From NCBI GenBank assembly GCA_026770575.1, contig MU657284.1, positions 86,675 to 115,930 of the forward strand: DNA of 29,256 nt, in the 5' to 3' direction. The notes under the pieces are model-generated. The model was not told the DNA's origin. It searched no databases and saw nothing but the letters and a program-made list of their open reading frames with translations. Made by a program: the position numbers and the translations under genes. Positions 1 to 9,106 of this stretch are shown piece by piece (position 1 is the first letter of the stretch; each line of letters starts with the position of its first letter). The DNA is from Pelagophyceae sp. CCMP2097. Taxonomy: Eukaryota > Sar > Pelagophyceae.

Positions 1-219
1 TTTTTAGAAACTATGTGGTGTGTGTCTATATAAAAAGGGTGTCTATATCTTTCGATCGCTGTAACTTTTGCAAAAGACGCTCTTTGGTTAAAGTAGAGCT
101 CTGGCGGACTTTTCCTTGGGGTGCGTGCGCGGCCGCCGGAAGCTCAGTCCAATGCCCACTTTAGTTTTGCCAAAAAAACGCGCAATGCAAAATCAGTTTC
201 TTGGCGAAACCATCTTGTA

Positions 220-1193
220 CTACGGGCTCCATGACTTTGGGGAGGGCGGCACGAAGTCGAGGTCGTCGGCGGGGGCGCTTCGGTGGAAGCGGTCAAAGGC
301 GAGCGCGGCGAGGGCGTCGACGTCGATGGCGCGGAAGAAGCGGTCGTGGCCGTCGTCGTTCGGGTGGCCGTCGTCGGCGCTGGCGCCGGCGGCCCACGTG
401 GCGCCGTCGGTGGCAACGGCCGCGGCGTGAAAGTCGACGAGAGCGCCGCCGTCGGCCGCGAGCGCCTCGAGGTCGGCGTTGACGCGGCGGACCTCGGCGG
501 CGTGCGTCGCGTCGTAGCGCGCGTGCGGGTACGCCGTGCCGACGACGACGCCGGCGCCGATGCCCGTCGCGTGCCGCGCGAGGCGCTGCACGCCCACGAC
601 GAAGCGGTTGCCGACGGCGCGCCGCGCCGCGCCGTCGGCCGCGGCGAGCAGGCCCTCGTTGGCGAGCGACAGCGACGCGAAGACGACGTGCGGCCGGCAG
701 CACGCCGGCGCGACGGCCTGCAGCCGGCCGAGCGCGTACGCCGTTTCCGTACCCCCGACAGCGGCGTTGCGCACCTCGACGTCGCGCGCCGCGAGCGCCG
801 CAGCCAGGCGGCCCGCCCACGATGCCGCCGCCGACGACGCGCCCGACCCGAGCGCCACCGACGAGCCGACGATGAGCACAAGCGGCCGCGGCGACGCCTC
901 GCCCAGTGCGCGCGTCCCGCTCGGACCCAAACGCACCGGCGCCGCCGTCGCCCCCGCGTCCCGCTGCGCCTCGTCCAACGTTCGCCGCAGCACCGCCAGC
1001 TCGGACTCGAGCCGCCGAACGGCCCGCTCGTGCTCCAGGATCCTGACCAGCGCCGTCCGAGAGAGCGATGCGACGCAGGCGCGACGCACCGAGCTTGAGC
1101 GTCCGCGGCCGTCGACGTCGCGAGGCGCCGCGTCGTCGAAGGGGCGCGCAGCGCGAGCGACCTCGCCGGGAGGCGCGTCGCGTAGCCAGACAC
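220..1193 (-). CDS. SGNH/GDSL-type hydrolase, probable mitochondrial (2 exons)
   Basis: Two exons, 1193-1090 and 1042-220, around a 47-bp intron (donor GTGCGT, acceptor GTCAG), give 308 residues. Residues 1-34 are Arg/Ser/Ala-rich with no acidic residue until near the end and contain RRLATSTAA, which looks like a mitochondrial presequence. A short coiled coil follows (about 36-62). The SGNH blocks are visible: block I LIVGSSVALGSG with the candidate nucleophile Ser near 95 (GSS replaces GDS); block II NAAVGG; block III SLANEG with Asn near 163; and block V DDGHPND with the Asp/His pair near 258-261. Families with this fold cleave esters, so esterase or lipase activity is inferred; the substrate is unknown. 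Without the splice, the long frame has no ATG start, which favours the two-exon model. The 3' end could hide another intron. Confidence 0.72.
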
Positions 1194-1869
1194 GCCTTGC
1201 GACTGGCTATTCGCCGAACATCACGGTGCACAGCAAGTGGACTGACGTGCGAGCCGCGAGAAGCAGACGACCAAGGCGAGCACGCTCGAACGATGATGCG
1301 CCGGCCGCATCATCGAGGAGCCGGCGGGCAGTGCGTCGCGCCGCGCACCTCCGGCAGTGGGACCAAGAGTGGCGCCGCACGCGCTTCGCGGACGCTGCAC
1401 GCCGGCGCGCGGACGCTACACACTGGCGCGATTTCTGGCGCGCCTGCCACTGACGCCCTCCGGCCACCGTGAAAACCCTTCCACCGTTTATCGATATCTG
1501 AGGTGGGTTCTTTGTTTTTATACTGGGTCGCCACGCCCTCAAACGCCGACTGAACCATTCGTTTGCGTGCGAGGTTCAGTGGGTCTCTCTGGCGGCACCG
1601 CGGCCGCTGCCGTGCGCGCGACATCCTGGCGCCCGCAGGAGAGGCGGCCAGGACTCAAAATTCGAAAATTGTCGAGTTATGGTAATTAGACACATAGCTC
1701 GTGGTCGATGATGCGGGCGCGCCGTGAAAAAGTCGCAGATGGTCCGTGGAAGATCCTCCTGGCCGGCTCAGTCCTCGAAGGACGAGTCTGGAGACGCGAT
1801 GGCGATGTCGTTACGGAGCCGCGGCGGCGGGGCTGCGATGGTGTCAGTCATGTCGAGGAGGTTGTCGAC
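1194..1869. other. Intergenic region, no gene recognised
   Basis: This is the 5' flank of the hydrolase gene and the 3' flank of the long acidic-protein gene, both on the minus strand. Open frames here are Arg/Ala-rich shadows of GC-rich DNA with no recognisable domain. An AT-richer patch lies at about 1480-1540 and another at 1660-1700. I see no RNA gene. Confidence 0.4.
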
Positions 1870-4800
1870 CTATGCCGCGCCGGTCGCCGCATCTCGGGCG
1901 TCGGACCTTTCTCTGCAAGGTTTGACGAGACTCACGTCGTCGTCGTCAAAGTCGTAGAGGTCGGTGTCGTCGTCGGCCGCAAAGTCGTCGGCCCCGTCGT
2001 CGTTTCCGTAGTCGCCCGCAGCGGTGATGTTCAGCGTCGGCGCGTTCGCGGGGCGCGCCCACGACGGCGCGGCGGCGGCCGGCGGGGGGAAGATGGGCCC
2101 CGACTGCGACGGCGGCGCCGGCGGCATCCACTTCTGTCGGCCAAAGTCGGGAACCGCCGCAAAGGCGTCGTCGCCGTAGAGCTCGTGGGGCGGCTCGTCC
2201 TCCGTCGTGCCGACGACGGCCGCCGGCTCGTCGCTCATGTAGCAGCGCACGCGCAGCGGCGTCTCGCCCTTGGCCAACGTCACGACGCGGTTCTCCTGCC
2301 GCCGGCCCGCGCCCTGCTTGAGCGCCGACTTGGCGGCCTTGGCCGGCGGCGTCGCGGCGACCCCCGGCGCGTCGAAGGCCAGCCGCGGCGCGTCGAAGTC
2401 ACGCGGCGCGTCCAAGTCTCGCGGCGCGTCGGCGTTCTGCGCGGCCTCGATGCGGTCCCAGTGGCCGGCGGCCTCGAGGGCGCTGGCGCGGCCGAGCGTG
2501 CGGCCGGCGGCGTCCGTTAGCGGCCGCTCCGGCTCGTCGCCGAGGTCGAAGGACTCGTCGAAGAACTCGTCGTCGGAGTATTCGTCCTCGCCCACGTCCT
2601 GCGACGCCCGCGCCGCGGGCGGCCCCGCGGCCGGCAGCGCGTCGAAGGACCCCGAGAAGCTGCGCCGCGACGGCGACCCGCGGGTGTCGGCGCCAAAGTC
2701 ATTCGGCCTGCCGCCGGCCGCCCCGCCAAAGTCATTCGGCCTGCCTCCGAGGGGCGCGCCCGGCCTCGGCGGCGAAAGCGACTCCGCCGCCGCCGCGTCG
2801 TCGTCGATGTTTGCGTCGCCGGAGCGGTCCGGCCAGTCGCCCGAGGGTCGCGCCCGGGCCGGCGGCTCGTCGTCCGAGGGCATCGCGTCGTCGTCGTCGT
2901 CAAACGAGTTGGCGTCGTCCATCGAGTTGGCGTCGTCTTCGTCCATCGGCGTGATCTCCACCACCCCGCTCGGCTGCGCGCCGTCGTCGCCGTCCGAGAA
3001 CGATGCTTCGTCGTCGGCGGCCGTCGGCGGCGTAGCCATCGGCGGCGCCGCGCTCTGCGGTGCTTCTTCGGCGGCCACTGTCAGCGCCGCCGTCGGCGCC
3101 GCCTCGATCGGTTGCGCGACTGCGTCGTCGGCCATCGTCGGCGTCGCCATCGGCGACGCCGCGCTCGGCGGCACGATTACACCGGCGGCCGTCGTCGGCG
3201 TCTCCAGCTGCGGCGCCTCGCTCGGCGACGCGACTGCGTCGTCGGCCGTCGGCGGCGTAGCCATCGGCGTCGCCTCACTCGGCGGCGCGGCTTCTTCGGT
3301 GGCCACCGCCGGCGTTTCCAGCTGCGGCGCCTCGCTCGGCGGCGCGACTGCGTCGTCGACCGTCGGCGGCGTAGCCATCGGCATAGCCTCGCTCGGCTGC
3401 GCGGTTTCTTCGGCGGCCGTCGGCGGCGTCGGCGGCGCCGCGCTCTGCGGCGCGGCCTCTTCTTCGGCCGCCGGCGGCGTCTCGAGCTGCGTCGCCGGGC
3501 GCCGCACGACGGTCACGTCGGTGGTCCGCACGACGCCGTCGTCGGCGTCGGAGAAGGAATTGTCGGAAAAGGAATTTTCGTCGTACTCGCTGGCGCAGAG
3601 GTACGAGAGCACCAGCGACCGCGTCGGCGACCGCGACGACGACCGCGACGAAGGCGACGGCAGCTTGGAGAGCGCGCGCGGCGGCGACGAACCGGCGAGC
3701 GCCCGCAACGGCGACGGCCGCTGCGGCTCCGGGCTCGCGCTCTCCGAGGCCGCCGCCCACTGCGCCGGCAGCGGGCCCGACAGGCCCAGCGAGCCGCTCA
3801 GGCTCGGCTGAGTCGGCGCGCGCGGCGCGAGCGCGAGGCCGACGCGGCCCATGGCCACATCCGCGGCGGCCTTGAGCGCGCTCGGCTGCTTGGGCGGCGA
3901 CCGCAGCCGCCACGCCTCGTCGACGCCGTCCTCCTCGGCGTCGCTCACCAGCTCGCCGTCGACGCAGATCACGGAGAGGCCCGGGCTAGAGCTCCGGGGC
4001 AGCACCGACTCTGCGCCGACGAGGACGGGGCCGCCGCCGTCCGCCTCGCCGCCGCTGCCGTCGTCGCTGGCCAGCTCGTCATCGTCACTGCCGTCGAGGT
4101 CCGTCGGCAGGCCGCCTTCGAGGGGCGCGCTCAGCTTCGGAGGCGACAGCGACTCGGCCGCCGCCGCGTCGTCGTCGATGTTCGGATCCCCGACCGCTGC
4201 AACGACGGGCCCCGCGTCGACTGCGCGCACAGTTGGGGGCTCGCTCGCCAGAGCGCGCGTGGCGGAGGCCTCGGCCGCCGGAGCGCGTGCGGTGGGGGCC
4301 TCGGCCGCCAGCTCCTCGAACAGCTCGTCGACGGCGGCATCGCCCGCAGCGGCCTCCTTGTCGACGGCCTCCTTGTCGTCGTCGCCCTCCTCTTCCTCCT
4401 CCCCCTCGTCGTCGTCCGACGAAACGTTGTCGTCAAAGCTCGCCTCGTCGTCGTCGCCCAGCTCCATGACCGACTTTTGCTGCAAATCGCCGGCCGCCAC
4501 GTCCGACCCTTCGTCGTCGTCCTGGCCGGCGGCTTCCGCCGCGGCGCCGTCGCCGCCGTCGTCGTCCGAGGCCCGCTCCTCGGTTGAAGCCGTCGGGGCC
4601 TCGGCCTCTGCGACGCGCTGCGGAGCCTGCGTTGTGGGGCTTGGCTGTTTCACCGGGCTCGTCGGCGCAGAGCGAGCCGGGCTCTCCGGCGCGTGGCCCT
4701 CGTCGTCGGCCTCGTCATCTTTGCCCATGCCCCGGGGGGCGTCGGCGCCTTGGCCGCTGGGGTCGTCGTCGGCCTCGTCGTCGTCGGCCTCTTCGTCGTC

Positions 4801-7060
4801 GGCCTTGTCGTCGTCGTCGTCGTCGTCGTCAAAGTGCGAGTCGTCGTCGTCGCCACCGTCAAAGTCCTCCGCGTCCTCGTCGTGGTCAAAATGCGCGGCG
4901 GGCGGCGGGGCCGTGGCCGCGGGGCTCGGCTGCCGCGGCGGACTCCTAGACTGGCCGTCCGGCGCCTGCGCAACTTCGTCGTGGTCATAGTCCGATAAGC
5001 GCGGGTCCGAGACGTGCTCGAGCGCCTGCCGCAGCGGGCTCCGCCCACTCGCCGCCTCGACGGCACCCTCGGCGTCCTCGTCGTGGTCGAAGACACGCTG
5101 CGGAGACGCCGTGACCGGCGACGGCACGAGCCCGGGCGACGGCGGGCCGTCCGGCGCGTCCGAGACGTGCCCCAGCGCCTGCCGCATGGGGCTCAGTCGC
5201 TTCGGCGGGCTCCGCAACGCGGACGAAGCCGGGCTCGCCGGCACATCGCGGTCGTCGGCCGGAGCCGCCCCCGCCGCAGCGGGGGTGGTAGCGATGCCCA
5301 AGAAGCTGGCAGCGGTGTCCATGAAGCTCACCCCCTGGCCCGCAGCCGACGGCTGGAGCGGCTCGGCGTCGGGGAGCTCCCCCTCGGACTCGTCGGACTC
5401 GTCGTCGACGGACTCCTCGTAGTCGGCGGCGGGGGGCTCCTCCTCGGCTGTCTCGCCCCCGGCGACGGGCTCGCGCGCGCCGCGGTCCAGCTGCGCGCTC
5501 GACGCCCGCCACCGCGCGACGAAGCCCCGCCAGGCGGTCTGGATCACCGTCGGCGCCAGCGTCGAACGCAGCATCGCCTGTCGTTTCCCACTGTTTTCAA
5601 CGCGAAACGCGGGGGCGGCGCCTTCGACGGACGACTCTGCTTTCAGGGCGGGATGCTGCCTCGAGCTGATTGCAGGCAATGCGGCACGTTCTTTCAGGCG
5701 ATGCTGCAATGGGGGGGTACTCACGGCTTCCGAGAGGCCCGTGGCGATGCGGCGCCACCAGAGCGAGCGGCCCATTTCTGCGAGGCGGTCGGCGACGCCC
5801 GCGGCGGCGCGGCGCTCGTCCGACTCGCGCGAGTCGGCGAAGGCGCGCTGCGCGTCGAGGAGGCCGTCGCGGCCGCTCCGCGTGGCGGCGTCGACGTCGC
5901 CGCGCGCCTGCGCGAGGTCGGCCTGCGTCCGCTCCAGCGCGGACCGCGAGCCCTGGAGCTGGCTCGCGGCGTCGACGCGCCGCTGCTCCGCGTCCGCGTG
6001 CGCCGCGCGGGCCTAGGACCGGCGTCGGCGCCGCTTCGGCGGGCGCGGCCGCGGGGCGTCTCCGGCGCACCGCTTCGAGCTCGGAGCACAGCGCTGCGTT
6101 TTCGTCAAAGAGCTTTGAGGCCTCCGCCGCGCCGAGTTCCTCGGCCACGCTCAGCTGCGCCGCGCCCTGCGCCTTGGCCTCCTCGACGTCCGCTTCGAGC
6201 GCCGCCGCCGCCGCTGTCGACCGCGCGAGTTCTGCCGCCGCCGCGCTCGTCGACCGCGCGAGTTCTGCGCGCACCTGTCCAACGGAGTCTGCCAAAGGCG
6301 CTTTCGAGGATCCGACCGTCATCGGGGTGCCGCACCGCTTCGAGTTTCGCGCGGAGCTCGGCGATCTCTCCGTCCTGCTGCGCCACGTCCGCCGCGCGTT
6401 GGTCCTCGAGCTCCTCGAGGAGCGCCGCGGACGCGTCCACTTCGGTCTGGAGCGCGGCGCACTGGCCGGACGCGCGCTCCGCGACGCCGCGCGCCGACGA
6501 AACGGCCTTGGACAGCGAGTCGCGCTCGGCCTCCGTGTCTAGCAGCTGCTTGGCCGCGCGCGCCTGGTCCGCGCGCCACTCGGCCTCGGTGTCCAGCAGC
6601 TGCTTGGCCGCGCGCGCCTGGTCTGCGCGCAGCTCGCGCACCGACTCGCGCGCCGCGCGCAGCTCGCGCCTAATCAGAGACGATCCCCAACCGCGCACGG
6701 CGGATGGGGGCGGGGCGGCGGCCCTCGACCGAGCCCCGGCCTCGGCGCCCCCAGGCCTTTGGGGACGCCGGCGCCGCGCTCGCCGAGCTCCTCGAGGCCC
6801 GCGCCGCCGCGCCAGTACTTGAGGAAGCCCTGGAGGAGAAGCCGCGACGCCTGGAACTTTTGGATGCGCGACGCGAGCGCCTCGAGCTCCTCCTCCGTCG
6901 CGTCGACGCCGAGCGCCTCGAGCAGCCGCGGCAGCTCGGCGAAGGACACCGACCCGCGGCTCGACGGGTCAATCTTCCGCCAGCTCGCCCGCCACTGCGT
7001 CCCGCTCCGCTCCGCGCCGTCGCTGCCGTACCCGGACTCCTCCTCCTGCCGCCGCTCCAT
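1870..7060 (-). CDS. Giant EF-hand / coiled-coil / IQ-motif protein with acidic disordered tail
   Basis: Model: exons 7060-6819, 6669-6336, 6274-6071, 6012-5725 and about 5577-1870, for about 1590 residues. Exon 1 carries one EF-hand-like loop, DPSSRGSVSFAE; position 5 is Arg, so calcium binding is doubtful. Exons 2-4 form a long coiled coil, including a duplicated 16-residue unit (RADQARAAKQLLDTEAE). The introns at 6335-6275 and 6070-6013 both open with GAAGCG|GTGCG and are phase 0. After donor GTGAGT at 5724 comes an IQ motif (VIQTAWRGFVARWR), the calmodulin or light-chain binding consensus. The remaining roughly 1200 residues are acidic, Pro/Ser/Ala-rich and repetitive. The architecture suggests a cytoskeletal or centrosomal scaffold, which is inference. 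The first donor (6818) and the last acceptor (5578, or one about 80 bp earlier) are uncertain. The part from 5775 down is one open frame, so intron retention is also possible. Confidence 0.65.
3010..3490 (-). repeat. Coding tandem repeat, about 30-36 residues per unit
   Basis: Inside the acidic protein, about five degenerate units alternate segments like ATPPTADDAVA and PSEAPQLETP. The DNA repeats the same GCGTAGCCATCGGC-type words on the plus strand, so the units arose by tandem duplication and then diverged. Confidence 0.7.
4755..4860 (-). repeat. GTC/GAC trinucleotide tract encoding poly-Asp
   Basis: Runs of GTC on the plus strand read as GAC (Asp) on the coding strand. The longest uninterrupted run is near 4809-4830. 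It gives a poly-Asp stretch in the acidic tail and is a likely slippage site. Confidence 0.8.
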
Positions 7061-7205
7061 CGCAGACGCAAGGCGGTGCTCAACCCGACCGATCCGAGGT
7101 GCCGTCGACGGCGTGCGCGCGCGGTGCCTTTAGTGCATGCGCACGACGGGCCGAGTGACGCGAGAGCTCAGGCTGGGTCAACACACACACACAACGTCAC
7201 GAAGC

Positions 7206-7261
7206 GCTCGCTAAAATCTCCGCGTAGACTGTTTGATCGTAAGTAAAGCTCGCTAAAATCT
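7206..7261. repeat. 14-bp direct repeat in a divergent promoter region
   Basis: GCTCGCTAAAATCT occurs at 7206-7219 and again at 7248-7261, 42 bp apart, in the gap between the minus-strand gene starting at 7060 and the plus-strand J-protein gene starting at 7326. Between the copies lies GACTGTTTGATCGT (7227-7240), which recurs at 19962-19975. A shared regulatory element is possible but unproven. Confidence 0.45.
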
Positions 7262-7325
7262 ATTCGTGAACGTACGCGTCCGTGTCGATTCCACAGCCGA
7301 GCGACGCGACGGCGGCCTCGTGGCC

Positions 7326-8807
7326 ATGGCCTTTCTCTTCCGCGGGCGGCCCCTTGCGTGCGCCGGCGGCCTGCCCCGGCAGCTCTTCGCGCAGGGCGCG
7401 CGGCTCGCGCGGCAGGCGCCCGCTCGACCGCGCCGCTTCGAACTATCGACGCTCCCGCAGCTGGCCTGGCGCCACGCGCCCGCGGCGGGCCCGGCGCTCC
7501 TCGGCGACGTCCCCGCCTGGCGGGGCCGGCGGCGGAGTCCGGCGGGCCGCCGCGCGCTATCGACGGCGCCGGACGACCCGTACAAGCTCCTCGGCGTGAC
7601 CCGCGGCCTCAACGACCACGAGTGCGTCCGACCCCATGCGGCGCCAGCGGGCCCTCCTCGCCGCGGCCACGGCGTCTCCGCGGGGTTATCGCGCGCACAG
7701 GTACAAAGTGGCCTACCTGAAGCGAGCGCGCGAGTGCCACCCCGACCTCCATCCCAACGACCCGCGCGGAGCCCCCGCGTCTCGGTGCCCGAGGCGACTG
7801 CCCCGCTTATAGAAAATGATCATCGAAGCTCGTCGACGTAGGCAAGCGACAGCGCGCTTCCAGAGCCTGTCGGCGGCGTTTGAGTTGATCAAGGACTCTG
7901 GCAAGCGCGCGGCGTTCAACGCTCGGCCGCGCTACTCGCAGGCCCACCACACGTCGTACCAGCAGCAGGCCGACCCCGCGGGCGACGCCGCGGCGACCTG
8001 GGTGCGTGTACGGCGACGGACGACGGACGGCGGACGACGTTTCCAGGAACCTTGCCTCGACACGGAATTTTTGCGTCGAGCCACGTCAACGTTCCCCATT
8101 ATGATACCGCCGTGTGTAGGCGGAGGCGTTCGACGACGTGTCTGCCATGTGGGAAGCGGCGCAGGAGTGGTGGAAGGACGAGTGCGTCTCGATTGACGGC
8201 GACGCCAAGGACTTTGCGGTCGCGCTGCAAGACCGGCGCCTCGGCGACGCCTGGGAGATTGGCAAGAGGTGCGTCGCTCCGGACGCGCTGCTCTACAGAG
8301 TCGAACCATAGCGAGCTTTGACGCGCGTAGGTACTCTGCCGTCCTCCTCGGCATCGCGCTCCCGGCGCTCCTCATCTTGCGCTGGCCCCACGCAGCGATG
8401 GTCCTGCTCCGAGGAGCCGTGAGTCCGCTGCAACCGCCGTGGACGCGGATGCCCCCGGGGAGAGGCCTCGACGATCCATGCAAATAACCTTTTCCAAATC
8501 GTCTCTAAACACCGACGCAAAAGGCGCAAACGCCGACTCGCTAGGTGCCGATCATGACCTTTGTCATCGGCGGCCTCGCGCGCCTCGTCATCCGGAACCC
8601 GCGCATGCTGCCGGTCCTCGGCGGCATCCTCAAGATGCTCGGCGGCGGTGAGCCTGATGCTTCCCGGCTCCTGACGCTCCCCGGCTCGGTCGGAACCGCC
8701 CTGGAAACGCGTGAAAAACTCTAGGCATGTGGCAGCGCGCCGTCTCACGAGCAAGGATAAAAATAGCGGAGAAGCGGCGGCAGCAGCGCCGGGCGGAGAA
8801 GAAATGA
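7326..8807 (+). CDS. J-domain (DnaJ-like) protein, mitochondrial presequence, C-terminal membrane segments
   Basis: Seven exons (7326-7621, 7701-7784, 7842-8001, 8120-8268, 8331-8418, 8545-8647, 8725-8807) sum to 963 nt, 320 residues. Residues 1-75 are Arg-rich and almost free of acids, ending RRALSTAP, typical of a mitochondrial presequence. The J domain starts at DPYKLLGV (about 78) and has the essential HPD at about 112-114, within ECHPDLHP, followed by helix 4 (FQSLSAAFELIKD). J domains stimulate the ATPase of Hsp70. Two or three hydrophobic segments follow (YSAVLLGIALPALLIL and IMTFVIGGLARLVI), then a very basic tail. This suggests an inner-membrane J protein recruiting mitochondrial Hsp70; that location is inference. 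An in-frame ATG at 7266 is an alternative start. If the last intron (8648-8724) is retained, the protein stops at 8724 with another tail. Confidence 0.8.
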
Positions 8808-8916
8808 CACACCGGATGCCGTGGCCTCTACGCTCGTTTTCGAATCGTCATGGACGAGGAGTAAAGACCGACGAGTTTCATTATCGTCTCGGCAGAACTC
8901 CCCCGGCCGCTCACGA

Positions 8917-8958
8917 GCGTGGAGGCACGCCAAGTCTGCGTGGAGGCATGCCAGGTCT
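8917..8958 (+). repeat. 21-bp tandem duplication
   Basis: Two adjacent 21-bp units, 8917-8937 and 8938-8958, differ at two positions. They lie in the 299-bp gap between two plus-strand genes. No function is visible; this looks like a slippage product. Confidence 0.6.
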
Positions 8959-9106
8959 ATAGCGGCGTGGCCCGACCCCGCCCAGAAGCACGCATCTCCG
9001 CCCCAATCTTGCGAGGAGGCTATCTCGAGTCGGGTTTCCCGGAAACCCGACGAAGGTTTCGTTGGAAGCCGCTCGGAAGGCCCGCCTTGCGGCGCCGCGC
9101 GGTCCG

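Noticed and set aside
27..38. TATA-like sequence at the left edge (TATATAAAAAGG)
   Set aside because: No supported gene starts downstream of it on the plus strand, and it lies beyond the 3' end of the minus-strand hydrolase gene.
3010..4860. Regular repeats considered as a CRISPR array or satellite
   Set aside because: The repeats are degenerate, in frame, without unique spacers, and lie inside a eukaryotic coding sequence.
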